DNA of 64,000 bases, taken from positions 12,905,584-12,969,583 of the forward strand of contig CM026398.1 of NCBI GenBank assembly GCA_014843695.1. The letters are read 5' to 3'. The notes below the pieces were generated by a model. It saw only the letters and a program-made list of their open reading frames with translations, did not search any database and was not told the origin of the DNA. Position 1 is the first letter of the stretch, and each line of letters begins with the position of its first letter. The stretch is from Archivesica marissinica. Lineage: Eukaryota; Mollusca; Bivalvia; Venerida; Vesicomyidae. Both the position numbers and the translations under genes were made by a program. Below, in pieces: positions 36,078 to 49,886 of this stretch.

Positions 36078-39000
36078 CAATACATGATATACAAGTTACA
36101 ACCGTGGTGTACATTATAACAATACATGATATACAAGTTACAACCGTGGTGTACATTATAACAATACATGATATACAAGTTACAACCGTGGTGTACATTA
36201 TAACAATACATGATATACAAGTTACAACCGTGGTGTACATTATAACAATACATGATATACAAGTTACAACCGTGGTGTACATTATAACAATACATGATAT
36301 ACAAGTTACAACCGTGGTGTACATTATAACAATACATGATATACAAGTTACAACCGTGGTGTACATTATAACCATACATGATATACAAGTTACAACCGTG
36401 GTGTACATTATAACACTACATGATATACAAGTTACAACCGTGGTGTACATTATAACAATACATGATATACAAGTTACAACCGTGGTGTACATTATAACAC
36501 TACATGATATACAAGTTACAACCGTGGTGTACATTATAACAATACATGATATACAAGTTACAACCGTGGTGTACATTATAACAATACATGATATACAAGT
36601 TACAACCGTGGTGTACATTATAACAATACATGATATACAAGTTACAACCGTGGTGTACATTATAACAATACATGATATACAAGTTACAACCGTGGTGTAC
36701 ATTATAACAATACATGATATACAAGTTACAACCGTGGTGTACATTATAACAATACATGATATACAAGTTACAACCGTGGTGTACATTATAACAATACATG
36801 ATATACAAGTTACAACCGTGGTGTACATTATAACAATACATGATATACAAGTTACAACCGTGGTGTACATTATAACAATACATGATATACAAGTTACAAC
36901 CGTGGTGTACATTATAACAATACATGATATACAAGTTACAACCGTGGTGTACATTATAACAATACATGATATACAAGTTACAACCGTGGTGTACATTATA
37001 ACAATACATGATATACAAGTTACAACCGTGGTGTACATTATAACAATACATGATATACAAGTTACAACCGTGGTGTACATTATAACAATACATGATATAC
37101 AAGTTACAACCGTGGTGTACATTATAACAATACATGATATACAAGTTACAACCGTGGTGTACATTATAACAATACATGATATACAAGTTACAACCGTGGT
37201 GTACATTATAACAATACATGATATACAAGTTACAACCGTGGTGTACATTATAACAATACATGATATACAAGTTACAACCGTGGTGTACATTATAACAATA
37301 CATGATATACAAGTTACAACCGTGGTGTACATTATAACAATACATGATATACAAGTTACAACCGTGGTGTACATTATAACAATACATGATATACAAGTTA
37401 CAACCGTGGTGTACATTATAACAATACATGATATACAAGTTACAACCGTGGTGTACATTATAACAATACATGATATACAAGTTACAACCGTGGTGTACAT
37501 TATAACAATACATGATATACAAGTTACAACCGTGGTGTACATTATAACAATACATGATATACAAGTTACAACCGTGGTGTACATTATAACAATACATGAT
37601 ATACAAGTTACAACCGTGGTGTACATTATAACAATACATGATATACAAGTTACAACCGTGGTGTACATTATAACAATACATGATATACAAGTTACAACCG
37701 TGGTGTACATTATAACAATACATGATATACAAGTTACAACCGTGGTGTACATTATAACACTACATGATATACAAGTTACAACCGTGGTGTACATTATAAC
37801 AATACATGATATACAAGTTACAACCGTGGTGTACATTATAGCAATACATGATATACAAGTTACAACCGTGGTGTACATTATAGCAATACATGATATACAA
37901 GTTACAACCGTGGTGTACATTATAACAATACATGATATACAAGTTACAACCGTGGTGTACATTATAACAATACATGATATACAAGTTACAACCGTGGTGT
38001 ACATTATAACAATACATGATATACAAGTTACAACCGTGGTGTACATTATAACAATACATGATATACAAGTTACAACCGTGGTGTACATTATAACAATACA
38101 TGATATACAAGTTACAACCGTGGTGTACATTATAACAATACATGATATACAAGTTACAACCGTGGTGTACATTATAACAATACATGATATACAAGTTACA
38201 ACCGTGGTGTACATTATAACAATACATGATATACAAGTTACAACCGTGGTGTACATTATAACATACATGATATACAAGTTACAACCGTGGTGTACATTAT
38301 AATATACATGATATACAAGTTACAACCGTGGTGTACATTATAACAATACATGATATACAAGTTACAACCGTGGTGTACATTATAACAACATGATATACAA
38401 GTTACAACCGTGGTGTACATTATAACAATACATGATATACAAGTTACAACCGTGGTGTACATTATAACAATACATGATATACAAGTTACAACCGTGGTGT
38501 ACATTATAACAATACATGATATACAAGTTACAACCGTGGTGTACATTATAACAATACATGATATACAAGTTACAACCGTGGTGTACATTATAACAATACA
38601 TGATATACAAGTTACAACCGTGGTGTACATTATAACAATACATGATATACAAGTTACAACCGTGGTGTACATTATAACAATACATGATATACAAGTTACA
38701 ACCGTGGTGTACATTATAACAATACATGATATACAAGTTACAACCGTGGTGTACATTATAACAATACATGATATACAAGTTACAACCGTGGTGTACATTA
38801 TAACAATACATGATATACAAGTTACAACCGTGGTGTACATTATAACAATACATGATATACAAGTTACAACCGTGGTGTACATTATAACAATACATGATAT
38901 ACAAGTTACAACCGTGGTGTACATTATAACAATACATGATATACAAGTTACAACCGTGGTGTACATTATAACAATACATGATATACAAGTTACAACCGTG

Positions 39001-42000
39001 GTGTACATTATAACAATACATGATATACAAGTTACAACCGTGGTGTACATTATAACAATACATGATATACAAGTTACAACCGTGGTGTACATTATAACAA
39101 CATATTACAAGTTACAACCGTGGTGTACATTATAACAATACATGATATACAAGTTACAACCGTGGTGTACATTATAACAATACATGATATACAAGTTACA
39201 ACCGTGGTGTACATTATAATAATACATGATATACAAGTTACAACCGTGGTGTACATTATAACACTACATGATATACAAGTTACAATCGTGGTGTACATTA
39301 TAATAATACATGATATACAAGTTACAACCGTGGTGTACATTATAACAATACATGATATACAAGTTACAACCGTGGTGTACATTATAACAATACATGATAT
39401 ACAAGTTACAACCGTGGTGTACATTATAACAATACATGATATACAAGTTACAACCGTGGTGTACATTATAACAATACATGATATACAAGTTACAACCGTG
39501 GTGTACATTATAACAATACATGATATACAAGTTACAACCGTGGTGTACATTATAACACTACATGATATACAAGTTACAACCGTGGTGTACATTATAACAA
39601 TACATGATATACAAGTTACAACCGTGGTGTACATTATAACAATACATGATATACAAGTTACAACCGTGGTGTACATTATAACAATACATGATATACAAGT
39701 TACAACCGTGGTGTACGTTATAGCAATACAAGATATACAAGTTACAACAGTGGTGTACGTTATAACCATACATGATATACAAGTTACAACCGTGGTGTAC
39801 ATTATAACAATACATGATATACAAGTTACAACCGTGGTGTACATTATAACAATACATGATATACAANNNNNNNNNNNNNNNNNNNNNNNNNNNNNNNNNN
39901 NNNNNNNNNNNNNNNNNNNNNNNNNNNNNNNNNNNNNNNNNNNNNNNNNNNNNNNNNNNNNNNNNNNNNNNNNNNNNNNNNNNNNNNNNNNNNNNNNNNN
40001 NNNNNNNNNNNNNNNNNNNNNNNNNNNNNNNNNNNNNNNNNNNNNNNNNNNNNNNNNNNNNNNNNNNNNNNNNNNNNNNNNNNNNNNNNNNNNNNNNNNN
40101 NNNNNNNNNNNNNNNNNNNNNNNNNNNNNNNNNNNNNNNNNNNNNNNNNNNNNNNNNNNNNNNNNNNNNNNNNNNNNNNNNNNNNNNNNNNNNNNNNNNN
40201 NNNNNNNNNNNNNNNNNNNNNNNNNNNNNNNNNNNNNNNNNNNNNNNNNNNNNNNNNNNNNNNNNNNNNNNNNNNNNNNNNNNNNNNNNNNNNNNNNNNN
40301 NNNNNNNNNNNNNNNNNNNNNNNNNNNNNNNNNNNNNNNNNNNNNNNNNNNNNNNNNNNNNNNNNNNNNNNNNNNNNNNNNNNNNNNNNNNNNNNNNNNN
40401 NNNNNNNNNNNNNNNNNNNNNNNNNNNNNNNNNNNNNNNNNNNNNNNNNNNNNNNNNNNNNNNNNNNNNNNNNNNNNNNNNNNNNNNNNNNNNNNNNNNN
40501 NNNNNNNNNNNNNNNNNNNNNNNNNNNNNNNNNNNNNNNNNNNNNNNNNNNNNNNNNNNNNNNNNNNNNNNNNNNNNNNNNNNNNNNNNNNNNNNNNNNN
40601 NNNNNNNNNNNNNNNNNNNNNNNNNNNNNNNNNNNNNNNNNNNNNNNNNNNNNNNNNNNNNNNNNNNNNNNNNNNNNNNNNNNNNNNNNNNNNNNNNNNN
40701 NNNNNNNNNNNNNNNNNNNNNNNNNNNNNNNNNNNNNNNNNNNNNNNNNNNNNNNNNNNNNNNNNNNNNNNNNNNNNNNNNNNNNNNNNNNNNNNNNNNN
40801 NNNNNNNNNNNNNNNNNNNNNNNNNNNNNNNNNNNNNNNNNNNNNNNNNNNNNNNNNNNNNNNNNNTACATGATATACAAGTTACAACCGTGGTGTACAT
40901 TATAACAATACATGATATACAAGTTACAACCGTGGTGTACATTATAACCATACATGATATACAAGTTACAACCGTGGTGTACATTATAACAATACATGAT
41001 ATACAAGTTACAATCGTGGTGTACATTATAATAATACATGATATACAAGTTACAACCGTGGTGTACATTATAACAATACATGATATACAAGTTACAACCG
41101 TGGTGTACATTATAACAATACATGATATACAAGTTACAACCGTGGTGTACATTATAACAATACATGATATACAAGTTACAACCGTGGTGTACATTATAAC
41201 AATACATGATATACAAGTTACAACCGTGGTGTACATTATAACAATACATGATATACAAGTTACAACCGTGGTGTACATTATAACCATACATGATATACAA
41301 GTTACAACCGTGGTGTACATTATAAACTACATGATATACAAGTTACAACCGTGGTGTACATTATAACAATACATGATATACAAGTTACAACCGTGGTGTA
41401 CATTATAACAATACATGATATACAAGTTACAACCGTGGTGTACATTATAACAATACATGATATACAAGTTACAACCGTGGTGTACATTATAACAATACAT
41501 GATATACAAGTTACAACCGTGGTGTACATTATAACAATACATGATATACAAGTTACAACCGTGGTGTACATTATAACAATACATGATATACAAGTTACAA
41601 CCGTGGTGTACATTATAACAATACATGATATACAAGTTACAACCGTGGTGTACATTATAACAATACATGATATACAAGTTACAACCGTGGTGTACATTAT
41701 AACACTACATGATATACAAGTTACAACCGTGGTGTACATTATAACAATACATGATATACAAGTTACAACCGTGGTGTACATTATAACAATACATGATATA
41801 CAAGTTACAACCGTGGTGTACATTATAACAATACATGATATACAAGTTACAACCGTGGTGTACATTATAACAATACATGATATACAAGTTACAACCGTGG
41901 TGTACATTATAACAATACATGATATACAAGTTACAACCGTGGTGTACATTATAACACTACATGATATACAAGTTACAACCGTGGTGTACATTATAACAAT

Positions 42001-42592
42001 ACATGATATACAAGTTACAACCGTGGTGTACATTATAACAATACATGATATACAAGTTACAACCGTGGTGTACATTATAACAATACATGATATACAAGTT
42101 ACAACCGTGGTGTACATTATAACAATACATGATATACAAGTTACAACCGTGGTGTACATTATAACAATACATATATACAAGTTACAACCGTGGTGTACAT
42201 TATAACAATACATGATATACAAGTTACAACCGTGGTGTACATTATAACAATACATGATATACAAGTTACAACCGTGGTGTACATTATAACAATACATGAT
42301 ATACAAGTTACAACCGTGGTGTACATTATAACACTACATGATATACAAGTTACAACCGTGGTGTACATTATAACAATACATGATATACAAGTTGCAACCA
42401 TGGTGTACATTATAACAATACATGATATACAAGTTGCAACCGTGGTGTACATTATAACAATACATGATATACAAGTTACAACCGTGGTGTACATTATAAC
42501 AATACATGATATACAAGTTACAACCGTGGTGTACATTATAACAATACATGATATACAAGTTACAACCGTGGTGTACATCATAGCAATACATG
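36078..42592. repeat. 42 bp minisatellite array (~155 copies incl. gap), highly homogeneous
   Basis: Unit aatacatgatatacaagtta + caaccgtggtgtacattata + ac. Long runs are identical. Variants (cactacatg, tagcaatac, gttgcaacc) are rare and more frequent beside the gap (39700-39780) and near the right end. Period 42 with no stops makes both strands open for hundreds of codons; these are not genes. Confidence 0.97.
39867..40866. other. Assembly gap (1,000 N)
   Basis: Exactly 1,000 unknown bases, a placeholder length. The true size of the array here is unknown. Confidence 0.98.
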
Positions 42593-42599
42593 AATAACG

Positions 42600-42872
42600 T
42601 CCGGTTCCGGTAGCTATTTCATAGGGATATATTTCTACGCATAAGAACTTCAAACTCGGGTTATTCTGCGATATACCACGGTTGATACTTATTATTTCGA
42701 TTCTAACATGACTTACTTCTAATAATAAGAGTATTTTCTTCAAGCGCCGTAAATGGAATAGCCAATACACGGTGCGCGCGCAGCATAGTTCAAGGTATAT
42801 CGCAGAATAACCCGAGGTAGAATGTTACTCTACTAGTATGTATGTTATTAGCTTGGTCGTGTTAGAATAGTG
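42600..42872 (+). mobile_element. TIR repeat, copy C (internally deleted)
   Basis: Same 23 bp inverted repeats (gggttattctgcgatatacc core) with about 300 bp of the middle missing (from tacttctaataat... to ...aatggaatagccaa). It starts exactly at the end of the 42 bp array. Confidence 0.72.
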
Positions 42873-42874
42873 TA

Positions 42875-45158
42875 TTACTTATCTAGAACCTCCGTAGTCG
42901 AGTGGTCTCGCACACTGTTGTTAGAACTCGCCTTCGCCGCTATCATCTGGGCCACAGATGCGCCCCATATCGGTGACAAGCGATACAATTGATTATATAT
43001 ATGTGTGACAAAGTTGTCGGTTGCTTGCAAAGGTTGGAGAATTGAGTACTGGTTTCTACCCAGGAAATTTGGGTTGTGTTCTCCACCACAACATAATTTG
43101 TATAAAATGCTCCAGAATGGGCCCTGTACAAATAAAAAATACACAAATTTGCAACGTTACAAACAGTACTTACAGGTTTATGTAAGTTTGGGTCATTCAA
43201 CCATGGACTCTCAACCACTCTATCACTGTGCATGTTATTGTTGTAAATTAGAACATGCAAGGTAAGTTGTTAGTGAAGAAATCATATTCCTATCACCATA
43301 AGTAAATGTTGTCAATTAAAATGTCGCGAAAATATATTACACAAACATTGTCATTTAAGAATTATAGACATAAATTAATAACCCATCGCAACCTAATTGG
43401 ACACAAGAGAATACCATACGCATTATACCTACTTAGCCAATTCAATGTAATATATTTTACTTTAGAAAATTATCAAACTATTTTGCTCTACCCAAACAGT
43501 GAAATACTAAATTGCTGTCCAATACGGTCAATAATCACAACATTTAATAAGCGAACTTAACCTGGCTATGAAGACAAAAAAAATCGAAATGTTGGGGTAG
43601 GGTTGGTTGGATTTGGGTGGAAGGAGGTCTTGCCAAGATAGACGAAACATATCCATAGATAGACGAACCTGTCACCAATACACAAGCTTAGCATAAAGCT
43701 CAATTCCGCAACTAAAATTTCAATCGAGATTCAAGATGGCGTCATTTCAGATGCAAGAACGCTTTGGAATTACGATAAAGTCCGAGGGCCGCGAATTTAA
43801 ACGCGAAATCATAAGTTGGTTCCCTGTTTTCATATCTCCTCAACTGGAGTAGACGGGCTACCCGTTAACAAACCGAACATTTACGATTGTTTGATATGCA
43901 GATGATATGGAATGTTATGCTCGTGCACGTACCGTAACTTTTCTTGGATCGATTCCCTATTATGGTGTATATCGAGCTATTATTAGTGGAAAAAGTGCCC
44001 GATTGCCGCTCCGAGCAGTATTTCAGACACGCACGGGCACCACCATAGAAGCATCAACTTTCAGCAAAACACCTGGATACCTTTTTCACATGACTGAACA
44101 AATTCAACACCCCAGTGGGATTGCAACCTAATGTGGGAAAGGACACTTAATTTGAAGCCAATGACAGTAACACCACATTAATGCGACTACAGACTTGTAT
44201 TTGCTATGTTGGCTATGATATGGTGAAATGCATTAATGTGAGATCGTGGCATATTCTCGGTTGACATGTCTCTGTTTTAACAAGTTAGTTTTTATCACAT
44301 TCGCAGAGTGGAATTAGTCGCTTGGTCGCCTAAATTGTATCGCTATTACCTCGACTATTAACAACTGCGTAGGCTGAACTGGTTTAACATATGTATTGTC
44401 AAGAGCGTGCTGAAACAATGCGCAATAGCAATCAGTAATTATGGCTGGTGTATATCATGTTCCTGTCGTCTGTTCGATTTGGCGAGGATAACTTACACTT
44501 TTTAACTTCTGGCAAAATGACATGATCAGAAACTGAATACAACCCAATTAATAGTATCGGTGTTAAAATATATTTATTTGGCTCAGGCAAAATATATCGA
44601 TGCCTGTTCCCGGGCTAGTGCTCGTTGTCAGATGTCAAAAATGAACGAAATCAATTCGTGTACGCTTATTTAGTTTTGAATCAAATATAGTATTATTGTA
44701 TATACAGATAAGTCTGCTTTACCTGAACAATACTTGAAATCTACAAAATAGATCGAAAGCGGTTACTAACCGTTTTCATCCATTCAACTTGCAGACTATA
44801 TGACTTATATATAATGTGAACATTAGGTCTACTGTAGCGGTATTTCAGAGAAAATGAACTTCCGGTAAAAAGTCGACAGAGAATTTATGTATCAACATGT
44901 TATGATCAATCATATTAACTGCTTTATGTACGTCTAGATAGACGGCTCAAACATAGTTCCCACGTCTATATCAGCAATGGTTCAATCACTGGACTACAGA
45001 TCTGTCTGCAATGCCTCAATCAATCGCGCGAGAGCTTTTTGTTGTTTTGGTCTATTCACAGACTGTGTAATATAAATTACGTCAGTATGTTGAAAACATG
45101 AATACAATTGCTTAGCAACTTAGGGCTGTAATTTGAGTGGGAAATTTTCGAGCTCGTC
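42875..45158. other. Intron, no gene recognised
   Basis: A tRNA-like A-box segment (ccgtagtcgagtggtctcgc) at 42889 may be a SINE head fragment. No LRR exon with both splice sites and an open phase-2 frame was found. Confidence 0.45.
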
Positions 45159-45159
45159 T

Positions 45160-45370
45160 TAGTTTATACAAATTTATTTCAACTTATATTAATCACTCTG
45201 GAGACCTCATTCCTGATGGAATCCATCGCCATGAAGGAGAGAGAAGAGGCAATGTGGAATTTAAATGCCTTGCCTAAGGGCACCATCGTAACGGCTCCAT
45301 CGGGGCTCGAACTCCGGACCTTTCGCACCTGAAGCGAACGCTCATCCACTGCGCTATCACGACTTCCACC
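45160..45370 (-). mobile_element. SINE family 2, tail shortened
   Basis: Head and body complete (ctgaagcgaacgctcatcca in antisense); tail lacks the tcgcaatcgagc block. Direct repeats cgtctt lie on both sides. Confidence 0.82.
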
Positions 45371-45479
45371 GTCTTGAATATAGAAACTACATACGCTTCT
45401 TTCAATGGGGGTCTGGGAATACACCACATTGACTGTTTATACACTAATGGTGTACGATGAAATATACATGTGTACATAC

Positions 45480-45560
45480 AACTCTCGGACCTCCGTTGAG
45501 CGATTCTCTGGTAGGATATCGATCATAGTTTCAAGCGGTACTTGGAAATATTCCATGATC
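45480..45560 (-). CDS. LRR gene, exon 1 seen in window (end of LRR N-terminal cap)
   Basis: 81 nt exon on the minus strand, open in one frame, with a pyrimidine-rich acceptor (tttacttttcag) and donor GTATGT. It is phase 2 at both ends. The peptide ends ILPENRSTEVREL, which resembles the end of an LRR N-terminal capping segment (a Pro-rich turn followed by x-x-L-x-L). Its last two bases plus the first base of the next exon give TTA (Leu), so the reading runs straight into the first repeat motif at 30624. No cysteines are visible, so the cap assignment is inference. The coding start, signal peptide and promoter must lie at higher coordinates, outside or unrecognised. The following intron is about 14.8 kb and contains the 42 bp and 40 bp arrays. 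Confidence 0.55.
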
Positions 45561-45654
45561 CTGAAAAGTAAACGAGACAGTCGTTTGTTCCTTCCGTGTC
45601 CATCATATACACATGTCTCTTATAAGTAAAACATACAAGGTCTGCATTCATCCT

Positions 45655-46905
45655 ATATAATTGGTGTGTTACCATCATGAAACCTAGTATATACGGTGTG
45701 GTATGTTACCATCATGAAACCTAGTATATACGGTGGTGTGTTACCATCAAGAAACCTAGTATATACGGTGGTATATTACCATCATTAAACCTAGTATATA
45801 CGGTGGTGTGTTACCATCATGAAACCTGGTATATACGGTGGTGTGTTACCATCATGAAACCTGGTATATACGGTGGTGTATTACCATCATGAAACCTGGT
45901 ATATACGGTGGTGTGTTACCATCATGAAACCTGGTATATACGGTGGTGTGTTACCATCATGAAACCTGGTATATACGGTGGTGTGTTACCATCATGAAAC
46001 CTGGTATATACGATGGTGTATTACCATCATTAAACCTAGTATATACGGCGGTGTGTTACCATCATGAAACCTAGTATATACGGCGGTGTGTTATCATCAT
46101 GAAACCTAATATATGCGGTGGTGTGTTACCATCATGAAACCTAATATATGCGGTGGTGTGTTATCATCATGAAACCTAGTATATACGGTGGTGTGTTATC
46201 ATCATGAAACCTAGTATATGCGGTGGTGTATTACCACCATTAAACCTAGTATATACGGTGGTGTATTACCATCATGAAGCCTAGTATATACGGCGGTATG
46301 TTACCATCATGACACCTAGTATATACGGTGGTGTGTTACCATCATGACACCTAGTATATACGGCGGTATGTTACCATCATGAAACCTAGTATATACGGCG
46401 GTATGTTACCATCATGACACCTAGTATATACGGTGGTGTGTTACCATCATGAAGCCTAGTATATACGGCGGTGTGTTACCATCATGACACCTAGTATATA
46501 CGGTGGTGTGTTACCATCCTGAAACCTAGTATATGCGGTGTGGTATGTTACCATCATGAAACCTAGTATATACGGTGGTGTGTTACCATCCTGAAACCTA
46601 GTATATACGGTGGTGTGTTACCATCATGAAACTTAGTATATACGGTGGTGTGTTACCATCATGAAACTTAGTATATACGGTGGTGTGTTACCATCATGAA
46701 ACCTAGTATATGCGGTGGTGTATTACCATCATGAAACCTAGTATATACGGTGGTGTGTTACCATCCTGAAACCTAGTATATGCGGTGGTGTGTTACCATC
46801 ATGAAACCTAATATATACGGTGGTGTGTTACCATCATGAAAAGTAATGTATACGGTGGTGTGTTACCATCATGAAAAGTAATGTATACGGTGGTTTGTTA
46901 CCATC
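45655..46905. repeat. 35 bp minisatellite array (~36 copies)
   Basis: Unit cggtggtgtgttaccatcat + gaaacctagtatata. It begins about 95 bp upstream of the acceptor of the exon at 45480. Confidence 0.94.
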
Positions 46906-47034
46906 CTAAAAACACATCATTTGAGATTGTTGGCCAAACTAGGCCTATTATTATGTATATTCTAGCGAGTGCACACACTTTTAATACACAGTATGTACGA
47001 ATAGACTGGTCATTCGGACTAGAGGTCTAGCATA

Positions 47035-47940
47035 ATAGTAGTCGAGCAGACGGCTTGTAGCATGAGCAGACGGCGTATAGCATGAGCAGACGGCGTGTAG
47101 CATGAGCAGACGGCGTATAGCATGAGCAGACGGCGTGTAGCATGGGCTGACGGCTTGTAGCATGAATAGACGGCGTATAGCATGAGCAGACGGCGTATAG
47201 CATGAGCAGACGGCGTATATCATGAGCAGACGGCTTGTAGCATGAGCAGACGGCGTATAGCATGAGCAGACGGCGTGTAGCATGAGCAGACGGCGTATAG
47301 CATGAGCAGACGGCGTGTAGCATGAGCAGACAGCTTGTAGCATAGGCAGACGGTTTGTAGCATGGGCTGACGGCTTGTAGCATGAATAGACGGCGTATAG
47401 CATGAGCAGACGGCTGATAGCATGGGCAGAGCTGATAGCATGGGCAGACGGCGTGTAGCATGAGCTGACGGCTTGTAGCATGAGCAGACGGCTTGTAGCA
47501 TGGGCACACGGCTTGTAGCATGAGAGACGGCTTGTAGCATGAGCATATGGCTTGTAGGATGGGCAGACGGCTAGTAGCATGAGCAGACGGCTAGTAGCAT
47601 GGGCACACGGCTTGTAGCATGAGCAGACGGCTTGTAGCATGAGCATATGGCTTGTAGGATGGGCAGACGGCTAGTAGCATGAGCAGACGGCTAGTAGCAT
47701 GAGCAGACGGCTTGTAGCTTGAGCAGACGGCTTGTAGCTTGAGCAGACGGCTTGTCGCATAAGCAGACTGCTAGTAGCATAAGCAGACAGCTTGTAGCTT
47801 GAGCAGCCTGCTAGTAGCATGAGCAGACGGCTTGTAGCATGAGCAGACGGCTTATAGCGTGAGCATACGGCTTGTAGCATGGGCAGACGGATAGTAGCAT
47901 GAGCAGACGGCTAGTAGCATGAACACACAGAGCTTGTAGC
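47035..47940. repeat. 20 bp minisatellite array (~45 copies)
   Basis: Unit agcatgagcagacggcttgt with cgtgt, cgtat and ctagt variants in blocks. Confidence 0.94.
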
Positions 47941-48029
47941 TTGGGTTGGCTTCTTCAACTCAATTACATGATGACATATGTTCGGATGCAGACACTTATC
48001 CTCAGATCTGCATGTGTGGCATTGTTGGA

Positions 48030-49056
48030 ATAGTCTATATTAGGGGTAGCCATATGTATATTATGGGTAGCCATGTGTATATTAGGGGTAGCCATGTGTA
48101 TATTAGGGGTAGCCATGTGTATATTAGGGGTAGCCATATATATATTAGGGGTAGCCATGTGTATATTAGGGGTAGCCATATGTATATTAGGGTAGTCATG
48201 TGTATATTAGGGGTAGCATGTGTATATTAGGGGTAGCCATGTGTATATTAGTGGTAGCCATGTGTATATTAGGGGTAGCCATGTGTATATTAGGGGTAGC
48301 CATGTGTATATTAGGGGTAGCCATATGTATATTAGGGGTAGCCATGTGTAAATTAGGGGTAGCCATGTGTATATTAGGGGTAGCCATATGTATATTAGGG
48401 GTAGCCATATGTATATTAGGGGTAGCCATGTGTATATTAGGGGTAGCCATGTGTATATTAGGGGTAGCCATGTGTATATTAGGGGTAGCCATGTGTATAT
48501 TAGGGGTAGCCATGGTATATTAGGGGTAGCCATATGTATATTAGGGGTAGCATGTGTATATTAGGGGTAGCCATATGTATATTAGGGGTAGCCATGTGTA
48601 TATTAGGGGTAGCCATGTGTATATTAGGGGTAGCCATGTGTATATTAGGGGTAGCCATATGTATATTAGGGGTAGCCATGTGTAAATTAGGGGTAGCCAT
48701 GTGTATATTAGGGGTAGCCATATGTATATTAGGGGTAGCCATATGTATATTAGGGGTAGCCATATGTATATTAGGGGTAGCCATGTGTATATTAGGGGTA
48801 GCCATGTGTATATTAGGGGTAGCATGTGTATATTAGGGGTAGCCATGTGTATATTAGGAGTAGCCATGTATATATTAGGGGTAGCCATGTGTATATTAGG
48901 GGTAGCCATGTGTATATTAGAGGTAGCATGTGTATATTAGGGGTAGCCATGTGTATATTAGGGGTAGTCATATGTATATTAGGGGTAGCCATGTTTATAT
49001 TAGGGGTAGCCATGTGTATATTAGGGGTAGCCATATGTATATTAGGGGTAGCCATG
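48030..49056. repeat. 21 bp minisatellite array (~49 copies)
   Basis: Unit attaggggtagccatgtgta + t. A rare variant (gtgtaaattagg) at 48348 recurs at 48682, and shortened units (ggtagcatgtg) recur at 48217, 48547 and 48824, indicating block duplication of about 330 bp. Confidence 0.94.
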
Positions 49057-49180
49057 TGGGCCAATAGTTGCAGCGAATTCACTATATGTTGAACGATGGA
49101 CAAAACTGCAGGGCTTATGCCAAATTTCATGAAAGTCATAACTAGCTTAACACACGAGTTTTTGTTTAATGTCGTGTGTT

Positions 49181-49466
49181 TTTACGTTTATTTATCGTCA
49201 CTACCGGTTGCCCATATGAGCGACGCCTCCTGAAGAGATTAGTTATTTTAGATTTTGGAGGATAGTGCATGATACAGACATAGACCCATTCCAGAATCTC
49301 CTCTGGTTCTTTTACGTGCACGGTGTAAAGCACCGACACGAGACCTCGGTTTAACGTCACATCTGAAAGACGGTTAATTTTATTAGGGTCAGATGGGGGA
49401 TCGAACCTGCGATCCCTGAATTACCAGTCCAGCGTGTTACCACTGGACTACATAATTATCCGTCTG
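49181..49466 (-). mobile_element. SINE family 1, near full length
   Basis: Complete tail, body, B box (ggttcgatcccc) and A box (tccagtggtaacacgctgg). Confidence 0.85.
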
Positions 49467-49539
49467 TCGTTATTGACGTCATCCTATTTATTTATTTACA
49501 TAACATATTTATGGAGGTGTCACTCCCACTGGGATGGCA

Positions 49540-49770
49540 GTCGTGATAACGCAATGGATGAGCGTTCGCTTCAGGTGCGAAAGTTCCGGAGTTCCAGCCC
49601 CGCTGAATCCGTTACGAGTGTGCCCGTAGGCAAGGCATTTAAATTCCACATTGCCTCTTCTCTCTCCTTCATGCCGATGGATTCCAGCAGGAACGAGGTC
49701 TCGAGAGGGATTAATATAAGTTGGAAGAACTTGTTTCGCAATCGAGCTAAACTATATTTGTATAAACTAA
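49540..49770 (+). mobile_element. SINE family 2, full length
   Basis: gtcgtgataacgcaatggat head, ttcgcttcaggtgcgaa anticodon arm, body caaggcatttaaattccaca, tail aacttgtttcgcaatcgagc. Confidence 0.88.
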
Positions 49771-49886
49771 TGAGATGCCTCCAGAAGTATATTAGTCAGT
49801 TAATAATCTGGAGTATATTGCCCGATACAGAATACACTCAATTCCAGCATCGTCACTCGTTCTTTTACATGCTCGATACATAGCAC
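49771..49886 (-). mobile_element. Old SINE family 1, left half, split by the transposon
   Basis: Diverged tail/body: gatgcctccagaagtatatt, attccagcatcgtcactcgt, ttcttttacatgctcg, then tagcac. The alignment to the family continues at 60446 with tagcaccgatacacgc, so one old SINE was interrupted here. Confidence 0.7.

Noticed and set aside
35908..42770. Very long open reading frames (up to ~790 codons on both strands) across the 42 bp array
   Set aside because: The unit length is a multiple of 3 without stops, so all long frames are by-products of the repeat, some crossing the N gap. No domain, splice or start context supports coding.
42943..43260. Additional LRR-like segment on the minus strand (LIYNNNMHSD ... 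with donor GTAAGT)
   Set aside because: No AG acceptor precedes the open part, and the phase-2 frame required by the neighbouring exons contains a stop.
47035..49056. Telomere- or centromere-type satellite
   Set aside because: The 20 and 21 bp units resemble no telomeric repeat, the arrays are only ~1 kb, and they sit among other short arrays in what appears to be gene territory.
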